Positions 1-10,440 of a stretch of 64,000 nucleotides of DNA are shown in pieces; positions within the stretch are counted from its first letter, which is position 1; every line of letters starts with the position of its first letter. Under the pieces are notes generated by a model. That model had not been told where the DNA came from and did no database searches. It was given only the letters and a program-made list of their open reading frames with translations. A program made the position numbers and the translations under genes. This stretch comes from Enchytraeus crypticus (Eukaryota > Annelida > Clitellata > Enchytraeida > Enchytraeidae). The stretch lies in contig CAJHZI010000478.1 in assembly GCA_905160935.1 (NCBI GenBank), positions 2,373,501 through 2,437,500 of the forward strand, read 5' to 3'.

Positions 1-312
1 TATAGTCTTGCAGGAGTTTAGGGTTCGACTTCTCTTTTAATTGCATCCAAAAATGTGCAGTAGGTCAGATTCAAACCAAATTTGAAATACGCTCAAAATG
101 ACTCACACTCCCTGTGTCTTTTAGATAATATTAAAAGATAAAATACTAATGGAATATTGAAGAATTCAGTTGTAGCAGTCAGCTTTCGAGTAGGGATTAA
201 TTCAAACAATAACTTGATGTGAAATACTGGCAAGATAACTCAGTGCAGGTCAGTCAGTATAGGTTAATCATTGCAAGTCAATAAGTGCAGGTACTCAGGA
301 TCTAAATATCCG
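1..312. other. Unannotated left edge
   Basis: AT-rich sequence with no open frame of note. It is probably intron of the gene whose last exon lies at 904-1181, because that exon needs an upstream part outside the window. Confidence 0.4.
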
Positions 313-776
313 GCTCAGGTTGTGCTCAAGGCGCTCAGGTTGTGCTCAAGACGGCTCAGGTTGTGCTCAAGACGCTCAGGTTGTGCTCAAGACGGCTCAG
401 GTTGTGCTAAAGACGGCTCAGGTTGTGCTCAAGACGGCTCAGGTTGTGCTCAAGACGGCTCAGGTTGTGCTTAAGACGACTCAGGTTGTGCTCTAAACGG
501 CTCAGGTTGTGCTTAAGACGACTCAGGTTGTGCTTAAGACGACTCAGGTTGTGCTCTAAACGGCTTAAAATATGCTCTAGACGGCTTAGAATATGCTCTA
601 GACGGCTTAGAATATGCTCTAGACGGCTTAGAATATGCTCTTGACGGCTTAGAATATGCTCTAAACGGCTTATAATATGCTCTAGACGGCTTAGATTATA
701 CTCTAAACGGCTTATAATATGCTCTAGACGGCTTAGATTATACTCTAAACGGCTTAGAATATGTTCAACAAGGCTC
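313..776. repeat. 21-bp minisatellite with two unit types
   Basis: About 22 tandem copies of a 21-bp unit. The left half uses GCTCAGGTTGTGCTCAAGAC-type units. From about 565 onward the unit changes to GCTTAGAATATGCTCTAGAC-type, with only a few hybrid units at the switch. Because 21 is a multiple of three, long spurious open frames of seven-residue repeats appear on both strands; they are not genes. Confidence 0.9.
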
Positions 777-903
777 AAGCTCCTGAATAGCCGAATATGC
801 ACTGAACGCCCCTTTAGACCGAATTAGATTTATTATATAATTTCCATATAAAACGAAACTCTTAATTACTGTTCATGTTTACTGCTTTAATCAGGTTTTC
901 CAG

Positions 904-1181
904 TAGAATTCTCCGGCCCAACCTACATATCAAGGAGATCACCTGGAGGAGGCAGCAGTGGCGATTCCCTACGACTACCTCAGGGTGTCAGTATCGACCT
1001 CCCCTATGACTTCTCGGCCGTGGCTCCGCCTGGCGTGTCAGAGCTGGACTCTCGGGCGTCCAAGGAAAGGTTCATCAGGTCCTTCTGCCGGTACTGCCAT
1101 TCTCAGCCCTTCTTCTGCGGTGATCTTCTGGAACTCTGCTTTACGGAACGTCTGAGAACCTTCGCTAAGAGGCTTTACTGA
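904..1181 (+). CDS. Putative 3' terminal exon of a secreted or peptide-precursor gene, family unknown
   Basis: A plausible splice acceptor (TTTTCCAG, ending at 903) is followed by a frame that enters in phase 1, so the TAG at the junction is split across exons. The frame stays open for 91 codons to TGA at 1179-1181. It is clearly GC-richer than its surroundings. The protein begins Gly/Ser/Pro-rich, continues with an acidic segment (IDLPYDFSAVAPPGV), then has a basic stretch and a cysteine cluster, CRYCHSQPFFCGDLLELC, followed by a basic tail ending AKRLY. The spacing is C-x2-C-x6-C-x6-C. Four cysteines near the C-terminus with basic residues on both sides resemble a processed peptide or a small disulfide domain, but I do not recognise the family. 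Earlier exons lie outside the window. The alternative is a chance open frame, made less likely by the composition and the splice phase. Confidence 0.5.
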
Positions 1182-1331
1182 GAGTTACAGGATGTATTAA
1201 ACGAAATTTCTTGAGCAGTCAATCACGAGAGTTACAGCTGAAATGAATTAAAAGAAATTTCTTGAGCAACCAATCATAAGAGTTACAGCTGAAATGAATT
1301 AAATGAAATTTCTTGAGCAAACAATCATTTA
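1182..1331. repeat. Three tandem units directly after the stop codon
   Basis: Three copies of a 47-51 bp unit start with GAGTTACAG at 1182, 1229 and 1280 and contain GAAATTTCTTGAGCA. They begin one base after the stop of the putative terminal exon, so they would form its 3' UTR. Each unit contains ATTAAA, a known variant polyadenylation hexamer. Confidence 0.75.
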
Positions 1332-1688
1332 ATGAGGTGGAAAAATATAAGCGATTCGGGCTTCAGTTGAAATGAGAAATGCTTACATTACAAATAAGGA
1401 AGAATTAATTTTGGAAAATATTTGAGACCAGCTACTAAGACTATAAAATCAAAAAGGTTCAGTAAAATTAAAATGTCAATGAGACCTTCTTCACTTAGAA
1501 GTGCATATTGTATTCTATGTCTATTGTATTAATTCATTAATATTTAATTAATTAATACACTATAGAGTAGGTCACCAGGACAGGAAATACACCTAGCAAA
1601 AGAGAAAATTATTTCTTAAAGGTTATCTGACTTTTGTATAATTTTTATTTTAATCCTTATTAATCTTTTATATAATTTTGATATTTTT
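1332..1688. other. No recognisable feature
   Basis: AT-rich sequence with no long frame and no repeat shared elsewhere in the window. Confidence 0.5.
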
Positions 1689-1828
1689 GGCTAGAGCCAT
1701 CGGCGATGTCGGTAAGATACTCGACCGCAGATCAGTATGTGCCGGGTTCAAATCCTGGGCTCGCCCTTCACTGATCGCTTTCGAGTGAGGAAATTGACGT
1801 TAACATTATCTTTTTTACCAGCTTTTAT
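1689..1828 (+). mobile_element. tRNA-derived SINE, family 1, copy 1
   Basis: The element has a tRNA-like head (GGCGATGTCGGTAAG resembling an A box) and a perfect Pol III B box, GGTTCAAATCC, at 1745-1755. A body follows with the core GAGGAAATTGACGTTAA (1787-1803), and it ends near TTTTTTACCAGCTTTT. Six further copies occur in the window, in both orientations, which proves dispersal. The tRNA of origin is not certain. Confidence 0.88.
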
Positions 1829-2616
1829 TCGTCATTTTCATTATAGACAAAAATAGAAGGCGATGTCAAAGGCCGAGTAACGTAAATGGTCGAGGAAATA
1901 TTTAGCAGTATAATTAAGTTAAGCTAGTTTGCATGTGACATAATGTATATACAGTAGAAGGAATGCATGTTACTAGTGAGGTCACTGTTAAGGCAACCTA
2001 CCTGCGTCAAAATCCTTGGTTTAAAAAATCCGATACACATGATATAGTTATTGACAAATATTTAGAGAGATCTAGAGGGGACACTTAATATAATATATTT
2101 TGTTAGGAATTCCAGAAAGTCAGGGTATATATAATAAATGTATACTACTATATTAAAACTGGTGCTGAGAAGTCATATGTAAAGCAGAGAATGGCTGCAT
2201 TGGCCAAAATAGGTTTCCATAGAATTATGTGACGTATAGAAGATGATCACAAAGATAAATTAGTACCTTTGTTCTAACCCCGAACCCTATTTTTATATTT
2301 TAAAATCTTATTTGAAAAACGACATTATCCAATCATTAAAAAAACATTGAAAATCAACTATAATGAATCCCGAAACAGTTATACCACCTCACGGACACCA
2401 ATGCTTATCTGCTTTCATTGGGATAATTAAATGTGGCGAAAATAGACTGAATTTATTAAGGCGAGATATAAAAGGGTTGCAATATTAAGGATAGTAACGG
2501 CTATGTATTAACGTCGCATTTAGAGACGTATTATTTTTAACATTCTTGATGACATTTTCTATGCAGATCTTCATTCTATTTCTTATTATATTCATTAGCT
2601 ACCAATCTGCACCAAC
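1829..2616. other. No recognisable feature
   Basis: AT-rich, no gene-like frame, no repeat recognised. Confidence 0.5.
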
Positions 2617-2937
2617 CAGGAGTGGCAAAGAAGTCTTTAGGTTTTAGGTTTTTAGGTTTTTAAAAAACTAATAAACCCAAAGGATCAAGAGGTAGGTTTT
2701 TATGTTTTTAAAAAAAAGCCTAAAATTCTACATTTTTCAAAATTTGATAAATACATAAAATTAATAGTTAAGCTGTTATAGTCAAGTCATAGTCACGACA
2801 ATAGTACACATTATATTTCTCATTTCTGATTAAGAGTTCTGCGATTTTCTAACTTTCAAAATAGACATAACTGTGGATGAAACTTTAAAAATTTTAAAAA
2901 CCTACATTTTAAAAAAAGGTAGGCTTTTCCACCCCTG
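2617..2937. mobile_element. hAT-like non-autonomous element (MITE), 321 bp
   Basis: The ends are inverted: CAGGAGTGGCAAAG at the left and the complement of CAGGGGTGGAAAAG at the right, 12 of 14 matching. This is the CAGRGRTGG type of end known from the hAT superfamily. Just inside, AGGTTTTTAGGTTTTTAAAA at the left is answered by TTTTAAAAACCTAC and AAAAAAAGGTAGG at the right. The 8-bp flanks (GCACCAAC and GAATCGAC) match at only 5 of 8 positions, so the target duplication has decayed or the ends are slightly misplaced. There is no transposase. Confidence 0.55.
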
Positions 2938-3578
2938 GAATCGACAATCTCCAGTGATTTCAGCTACTTTCTGTCTTTCTTTTTAATTATTTTCAACAGG
3001 AACATGGGCCAAAAAACAATAAGTGTTTTTTATTTATTTATTTGTTTAACAAGACACCTAAAAGGGTCATCATAACCCTGTACAGTTCACAACAACACAG
3101 CCAATCTAGCATATGCAGCAAGTAAACACAAACTACAGTAAATGTGAATCAAGGTGAATAAATAACATATACAAGTAAGTAGGCATTTATTTACAATAAT
3201 AATACTATTAAGTTTTCCAACTGAAATAAAATTTAAATTCACTTTAGTGATTTTAATGGATTAGATTCTACGACAGACGGTCTCGCATAAGAAATGTGTC
3301 ATGAAATCGTCAAATAATTTAGTTTTAGTCGCCAGCGAGAGACTCGTATTGGCTTGGACTTTATCAGAGTAAATAAACGTCTTGCAGTCGTCTCACAGAG
3401 GATAATGAAAGATATAAATCGTCTCGAGGTCCGGTTTGCAACCATCGTTCTCAAATTAAGATATGTGCGAGCTTGAAACACAATACAAAGATTGCCTTCC
3501 GTTGTCTTTTATTAGGAACACTGGGGACTATTAATTTCATATAAAATCTAAAAGTGAATAAAATATCAGAATGAATAT
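2938..3578. other. Possible minus-strand retrotransposon tail, otherwise plain
   Basis: The run TTTATTTATTTATTTG at about 3030-3045, read on the minus strand, is an (AAAT)n tail after sequence reading GGGTTATGATGACCCTTTTA. This is the usual look of a LINE 3' end, but no coding remnant confirms it. The rest is AT-rich and unassigned. Confidence 0.25.
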
Positions 3579-3808
3579 AAAGAAGAACTGGATGGTGATG
3601 AGGGGGAATGATTTACCAAAGGAGGCGATTAGAAGGAAGGTTTGAAGGAAAAATATTTGGACGAAAGAAAGAGGAGGACCGAGACTGGGGATGTTAAATG
3701 ACTTGATAAACTATGTTGAGACGAAGAAAAAAAGCAGAGAATAGAAATATGTTGAGAAGTTATATACCATGGACCTGCCAATTAGCGGTTCACTAAGAGT
3801 GAGAGATA
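3579..3808 (+). mobile_element. LINE family A, 3' end, decayed
   Basis: A translated remnant reads like the extreme C-terminus of a non-LTR reverse transcriptase: KNWMVMRGNDLPKEAIRRKV, then after damage ERGGPRLGMLNDLINYVETK, then a decayed Asp-Arg-Trp tail region with stops. The 3' part (TATATACCATGGACCTGCCA, then CACTAAGAG) is shared with the other family A copies. The coding part is the longest of the family in the window. Confidence 0.75.
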
Positions 3809-4030
3809 AAATCCCATCTCGAAATCTGTGCAGGGTTTTATATAAAAAGTTGATTTATGAAATGCACTGTATCGCCAGCAATATTACATAGCATTACACG
3901 TATTACGTACGATGCATCAACTGATTTCGACACATTGCCTGAGATCGATGTTTCTACAATGTCAATAAATCAGCAAAACCTCTATGTTAGACTCTAGAGA
4001 ACTTCGTGTGGCAGTGTCCTATAAGCTAAT

Positions 4031-4158
4031 AAAAGCTAATGTTAACGTCAGTTTCCTCACTCGAAAGCGATGTCAATAACGAGCGAGCCCAGCATTTGAA
4101 CCCCGCACATACTGACCCGCGGTAGAATAGCTTATCGACATCGCCACTGGCACCAGCC
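4031..4158 (-). mobile_element. tRNA-derived SINE, family 1, copy 2
   Basis: Reverse complement of the family 1 consensus, including the B box (rc ATTTGAACCCC) and the core TTAACGTCAGTTTCCTC. It ends at CACTGGCACCAGCC. Confidence 0.85.
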
Positions 4159-5636
4159 AGTGAACTAGCAATTAAGTACCTCTGATATCCCACTTTATTA
4201 TTATTTTACTATTATTATTCATTTTCTGAATTCAATTAAGAGGAAGACCACAAACGATGTTCGTACTCTATTCATAAAGCGCCACTGAATACCGCTGTAC
4301 ATTGTCCCAGTGTACTGACCCAGAGATTGAGCTAGTGATATGATCGGTTAGGCGTCCGATAGCGGATCAGAGGGTGGAAGACTACAAATCCAGTGCCAAA
4401 CCGTCGCTAATGTGCTTTGAAGATATCTAGCGGATTCTCAAATCAGTCTTAGCATTCGTTAAGAAAAGAAATAGAGCAACAACAACAACAACAACGAGCT
4501 CAAGTATGCGCATCATGCCCACAGTGATGTGATAGAGCTGGGGGCGTTGACAGAGAATAGAGAACTGATTCAAGAGCGTCATATTGTAGTTGTCAGAAAG
4601 ACAAAGTAGCATTAGTGACCAGTAGAATATTGAGTAGTCCCGTGTTACTTTCTCGATCAACGAAGTGACAATAATCTGGAGTTTTGATTTGCAGCAATAC
4701 CGGAAGCCCAAAATAGCCTCCTGTTAGAGGCAGTAGTTTTTTTTGAGGCATCGATACAGTTAAAACACTCTAAATTGTCAAATTATAAATTAAGATGCTG
4801 CGGTGCCTTATAGGAGAAAGTGTTTCGTATATGTGTCACCGATTCAAACAATTAATTCGTAATATATTGTCAATTATCCTTCTCTTTTTCTCTTTTTAGT
4901 ACTGACTATATCTGCTATATAATTATACATTTAGTTCAAGATATTGTTCTCTCATCTAGTGACGGTCAGATCTTTGCTTATCATTTTTATTAGGTTATCC
5001 ACACATTCAAAAATATTTCATTCCCGATTAATAGGCTCTGGATTCAAATTCACCTTCAAAATTCAACTGATATATGACCATTTTGGATTTGGCTTTGACC
5101 GCGTCATGTATTAATTCAAAAGCACCTGCACTATCATGAAATTGTTACATACATGTAGCAGTAACCTAATTTTAGAAATACGTGTAATATTGCTCTAAAG
5201 TTCACTGCACCATATCGAAGTAAATTATATCGCAGGTTTTTCAACTTTCTTTGATCCAGCCTTTCTCAGCTCAGACATGACACTAGAATCTGTCTTATTC
5301 CACTTATTTACTCTTGCTTTCTGCCGGTCAAGTTTTAGATGTATACGGTGTTAAATATAGAAACTGACCTCTTCTTAAAGTAATACTGTAAAAAAGGTGT
5401 TTTTCCGCTGAATTTAAGTTTAGAACTCTTTGATAGGCCTATAAATCAACAAATAATCTAAATTTCTTTCCCAATAGCGAATAAACGCACAAATGTGCTG
5501 CAGTGAATATCTTCAATGCACTATGTCTAAACACAAACTTTCTCGTGACGTCGTTATCAAATCATCAAATGCTGTTCTTAACACAATTTTGAAAGGAAGA
5601 TGTTTTTAGCACCCCGTTCTTAACTTTTTAATAAAC

Positions 5637-5638
<2 letters not shown>
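4159..5638. other. No gene recognised
   Basis: Mostly AT-rich unique-looking sequence. Around 4320-4410 there is a weakly tRNA-like stretch (TAGTGATATGATCGGTTAGG) without a good B box. A short AAC-repeat lies at about 4478-4495. The short open frame at 4427-4711 has no family resemblance. Confidence 0.4.
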
Positions 5639-5670
<32 letters not shown>

Positions 5671-5880
5671 AATCATTAATCATCATCATCATCCCCATCA
5701 TCATCATCATTTTCCTTTAAATTCCAGTTTAACTAGGGTCAGGATACGAATAGACTTCTTCAATCCTCTTTGTTCCACACCATATCATCAGTCAATATCC
5801 TATTTTTCGTGTCCTTCTTAAACAACACATCCCACTTCAGTTGTGGCCTACCTCTCTTTAGCTTTAATAAATTAAAAATA
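5639..5880 (-). mobile_element. LINE family B, 3' end with (GAT)n tail
   Basis: On the minus strand the sequence encodes KLKRGRPQLKWDVLF, then an Asp-rich stretch, then VWNKED and a stop. This is the RGRP-x3-W motif typical of the C-terminus of non-LTR reverse transcriptases. After the stop come a shared 3' UTR (CCTAGTTAAACTGG) and a (GAT)n microsatellite at 5639-5715 as the element's tail. Three other partial copies lie at 8973, 32398 and 40899. Confidence 0.75.
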
Positions 5881-6856
5881 GATAAACTTACAAAAGAGGA
5901 TCGTAATTTTTTCAATAAATAAAAAGTAATATTTCAGCAGTGGTATCAATGCAGGAATGGGAAATCTCCTTATCACAAAACTTATTTCCTTTTATGAACG
6001 TCGTATCGAAGGCTTCTAATACATTAACAGTAATTTCTATATAATTTTTTTGTGGCAGTGGCAAAGTAAGTGAAGAAAATATTAACATTTAGATTCAAGT
6101 TATTAAGCCATGCAGATGGATGCTAATTTTCGTTTCATTTATGTTTTAGATCTTGATTGTATTTCTAGCTGGATAACAACATTAGCTTTAAAGGACACGA
6201 ATGTGCGTCATAGAAATTATGAAAGTAAATTGCTACATTTTTAAACTTCTTAAAATTAAATTACTTAAATTTAAGAGGTATACGAAGTTAAATAAACACT
6301 TAATCAAAGTTTTGATATTGCCCTATAATTTCTGACATTTACAGTATAATTTATGAGCAGCACACTTTTTTAGAACACTTCTTTAAGAAACATTATATAG
6401 GCATATTTTTTATTACGAGTGAATCACAGCTTTCACAACGTGATTATTTTGTCTCACCTCAGTAGAAACGTTAAAACATTTTAAGGACTAAAGTCGGTCA
6501 TACTAAGCTGAACATTTAGCAATGTATAACTGAAGGATTGAAATTATTGTAAATGAGATGCTGAATATTTAATGCTTATGGTATTAAAAGTAACGGAAGT
6601 CATGCAAGTATGAAATATACACTTGTGAAGTTCTCGTTCACTATCTCGGATTCGCCTCATCGATTCTTGCTGGCACTACATTAAACTTTTATTAGTCGTA
6701 GATAGTAACATTCTGCGTTGAATCGACTGCGAAAAGTTCTTAATTATTGAAATATTCTCAAAATCAGGAAGCTTGGCATATTTTCTCCATAATAATATAA
6801 TTTTATGTGACCTACTTTAGTTCTGACTGCTAGTAAAACTTCATTATACTCAAAGA
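5881..6856. other. No recognisable feature
   Basis: AT-rich, no gene-like frame, no shared repeat seen. Confidence 0.5.
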
Positions 6857-7287
6857 TGATGTATTAATGATGTTAACGATGATGATGATACTAATGATGT
6901 TAACGATGATAATGATATTAATGATGCTAACGATGATAATGATATTAATGATGTTAACGATGATGATGATACTAATGATGTTAACGATGATGATGATACT
7001 AATGATGTTAACGATGATGATGATACTAATGATGTTAACGATGATGATGATACTAATGATGGTAACGATGATGATGATACTAATGATGCTAACGATGATG
7101 ATGATACTAATGATGTTAACGATGATGATGATACTAATGATGGTAACGATGATGATGATACTAATGATGCTAACGATGATGATGATACTAATGATGTTAA
7201 CGATGATGATGATACTAATGATGCTAACGATGATGATGATACTAATGATGTTAACGATGATGATGATACTAATGATGCTAACGATGA
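6857..7287. repeat. 27-bp minisatellite built of GAT triplets
   Basis: About 16 copies of a 27-bp unit, GATGATGATGATACTAAT plus GATGTTAAC, with variants at GTT/GCT/GGT. It makes a false 160-codon open frame rich in Met. Confidence 0.92.
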
Positions 7288-7747
7288 GTCTTAAGATCAG
7301 GATTGTATTTGCTCAGGGTTCAGCACCCTTGGCAGATTTGTGGCCCTTGCTAAAATTTTAACCCCGCCCCCAGTTTTAGCCTCCTTCCAATGACAAAGCC
7401 CTGATGACTCATTGGCATGCGTTCGACCCCCCCCCCCATCAGCGACCCCCCCTGAAAATTTGAACGCATAGAACCAAAGTCGCGATGAATTATTTGTCTA
7501 TTTCATTTTTATTCCTGTTTATTTTTTATTTTAGTCGAAATGAGGCAGATCATTAACAGAGTTCGTTCGAAATATTACTAATATATTTACTGAAAAACAC
7601 GTAGTAAATTCTCTCTATATTTTCATTGTTGTACAATTAAATAAGTAGTTGTTAATATCTGTATTCACACCCAAAAGACTGTAACAGAGTTTTCTGTATG
7701 ATATAGAATGTAGAACTAAAACTTAAAAACCGACTTCTCAACTACTC
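7288..7747. other. Unassigned stretch with C runs
   Basis: A mildly GC-richer segment (7300-7450) holds two poly-C runs near 7429 and 7446. No frame or repeat is recognised. It may be part of an old mobile element. Confidence 0.3.
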
Positions 7748-8042
7748 CTGGTTGTTTTCTTTCTCTCTCTCATTCTCTTTCCTTCTTGTTCTTTCTTTCT
7801 TTCTTTCTTGTTTCTTTTTCCATCTTTTTCTTTGTTTCTTTCTTTTTGTTCTTTCTTTCTTACACTCAAGCATTCTTTATCTTTTTTTCTTTCTTTCATT
7901 CTTTCTTCCTCCCTCCTTCTTTTCCTCCTAACTTTCATCCTTCATTTCTTTTTTCCTTCTTCCTTCCTTAATTTCTTTCTATCTTGCTTTCTTTCATCTT
8001 TTCTCCCTTCTGCCTTATTTTCTTCCTTCCTTCCCTTTTTCA
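7748..8042. repeat. (TTTC)n polypyrimidine tract
   Basis: About 290 bases almost entirely of T and C on the plus strand (TTTC, CTTCC). It gives overlapping spurious Phe/Ser and Lys/Arg frames on the two strands. Confidence 0.93.
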
Positions 8043-8821
8043 TAGACAATGCGCCACACTCTGACATATCTTAAATACATAAAAATTCATTTAGAGTGTG
8101 GATAAAGAAGAATTAAGAAGCATCTTCAGTAAAATGCTAGAATTTATGATATTGATTCAACTTAATTTAGGTTCTAATTTTCCAAGTCAATATTTCCTGA
8201 ATGATACATACTTCAGATTTATTCTATTCATAGTTGAATATTAAATAGTCGATATATAAATTTCTAGGACGTAACAATGAATCTGACCTACTTGTTAACA
8301 AATAGCTCACTACCTTTACGAGTGGGGTTTTTGTATTGTTTTAAGTGTTTGGTCGTGTGATAAGACAGAACGACTTTTTGTGGTCAGTCAACTCTGAATT
8401 TCACCCAGAGGTCCATGACTCCTGTGCCGTCGAGTGACGGACGTCCATTGGATTTATCCTGTCCTCGCTCAGTGGCTGAAACCTTTCCAGGATTTTATAG
8501 GTTGTAATTGGGCATATCGAGCTGCTTCTGTTTTCCCGCGCTGAGTCCTGAAAGACTGAGATTAGATCGGTCGTAAACTTCTTTTGTTTTATAGCAATCG
8601 TTTAGCGCAGATATTTCATAGAAGCATAATAATCTAATTAGCAGTCAAAGAATTAATTGATTGGTTAATTTAATAGGTCTCTCTCGAATTTCAATACTGC
8701 CTAATGTTTGAGCCAAAATATTTGTCATTATGTCAAAATGGAATATTATCATTTTAGCAGCTCAAAGCAGTTTCTATAGTTATTTGATAAATAATTTGTA
8801 TGTACTGCATATAGTATACGT
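8043..8821. other. No recognisable feature
   Basis: A GC-richer patch at 8395-8560 has no open frame of note; the rest is AT-rich. Confidence 0.4.
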
Positions 8822-8853
8822 GTATATTTATACATATACATATATATATATAC

Positions 8854-8922
<69 letters not shown>

Positions 8923-8926
8923 TATC
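8822..8926. repeat. (AT)n / TACATA microsatellite
   Basis: Alternating TA with interspersed ACATA or GTATA units. Confidence 0.93.
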
Positions 8927-8972
8927 ACTCATTATCATATTATAATATTAATTATTTATTCGGCATTATTTT

Positions 8973-9045
8973 CACGTGAATCCCAGTTTAGCTAAGTTTA
9001 ACTAGGATTGGGATTACGAATAGAACTTTCTTCCATTCGTATTAG
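8973..9045 (-). mobile_element. LINE family B 3' UTR fragment
   Basis: Contains AATCCCAGTTTAGC and TTTAACTAGGATTGGGATTA followed by CGAATAG, matching the 3' UTR of the copies at 5639 and 32398. Only the non-coding end survives. Confidence 0.6.
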
Positions 9046-9104
9046 AGAATTTTTGTAGCAATTTCTTGAGTAGGCGCTTAACAACCTAAAGACCTCTCTG
9101 ACGT

Positions 9105-9200
9105 TGATTTAGTATTTAACGCTTTGTCGCCTTTTACAACACGTGCAGTCCGCGATTGGTCTATTTTTCAGCAACTCGGACACAACACGGGAATGATTAG
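9105..9200 (+). repeat. Dispersed repeat C, partial copy
   Basis: Shares CACGTGCAG, then a ...GGTCTAT...TTCAG segment, then CGGACACAACACGGG with copies near 14700-14892, 45476-45566, 58036-58080, 61629-61682 and 62030-62312. Element type is unknown; it could be a SINE or a LINE end. Confidence 0.6.
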
Positions 9201-10097
9201 TAAATAAAATAAACGTATAATTTACACATTAAGTGAGTAATATAATGAAACGAACCCATTGTTACGTTGGTTACAACCTGAGTTCACTGTAGGTTTTCTT
9301 GACCCATCCTGTGGAGGTCGTCATTACTATTACATGATTCTCGAGAAATGTGTCACGTAAAATCATAATCTTGCCAGCAAGGACGTCAAGTTGCATAAAG
9401 CTGACAAATTCTTGTGTTTTAACAAGACTGACCCGGAGAATTCCTTCTAGATTCTTCTTCCGTGAAGCAGAAAAGTCTATATTGACCTTAGTTAGTCTTT
9501 AATATAATTTAAAAGTTTTTCTGAAGCTTGGCATTACATTGATTCGTGGAATTGTCATTTGACAATCATACCAATTTTTCACATTATAATTCGTAGACTG
9601 AATGCTATTCGGGACCGTTATTTTAAAGCTTATAATTTAAAAACTTTACCTATCAAAGCAGGGAAATATCCGCACACAACCCGTTTCAACTCTCATCGAT
9701 GTGAACTTTCGATCCCTGAAGGGCAATCGCGATAACCCGGTGACCTCGAAAGTCTGGCGAAAAACTTCGTGAACATTTTTCCAATGCCATGTGTTTTATT
9801 CCATTTAAATATTTTCGGTAATTCTAGTAAAGGCTGAACGTTTTGTTTATTTGCTGAAAATCTTCTAGAATTTATTATGCAATTTTCTGGCATAAAATTC
9901 AAGAACTCGGCACTGTGTATTTGCGACACTTAAAACAATATTCTTTCGATCTAGAAGAAGACATTTACCTTGTTTTGATTTTGGAAAAAAGCAGTTTGGT
10001 TAAGTTGTAAAGTTGTACATTGGATGCATATCTAAATTTCTCTATGATTAAAGCGGCGAGTCACGTAACGAAATCTTGAATGATCGATTCAGCAACG
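9201..10097. other. No gene recognised
   Basis: The 78-codon minus-strand frame at 9693-9929 has no family resemblance. The rest is AT-rich. Confidence 0.4.
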
Positions 10098-10440
10098 AGC
10101 TGATCTCTTACTGATCTCTTACTGATCTCTTACTGATCTCTTACTGATCTCCTACTGATCTCTTACTGATCTCTTACTGATCTCTTACTGATATCCTACT
10201 GATCTCTTACTGATCTCCTAGTGATCTCTTACTGATCTCCTACTTATATCTTACTGATCTCTTACTGATCTCTTATGGATCTCTTACTGATCTTTTACTG
10301 ATCTCTTACTGATCTCCTACTGATCTCATACTGATCTCCTACTGATCTCCTACTGATCTCCTACTGATCTCCTACTGATCTCTTACTGATCTCTTACTGA
10401 TTTCTTACTGATCTATTACTGGTGACTAGATCTCTTACAG
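10098..10440. repeat. 11-bp minisatellite
   Basis: About 30 copies of TGATCTCTTAC and close variants, ending in a degenerate unit near 10440. Confidence 0.95.

Noticed and set aside
407-802. 131-codon frame of seven-residue repeats on minus
   Set aside because: Product of the 21-bp minisatellite; repeated frames exist on both strands.
6867-7361. 164-codon frame rich in Met
   Set aside because: It is the translation of a 27-bp minisatellite.
10098-10440. CRISPR-like regular array
   Set aside because: Continuous 11-bp units with no spacers, in animal DNA; a minisatellite.
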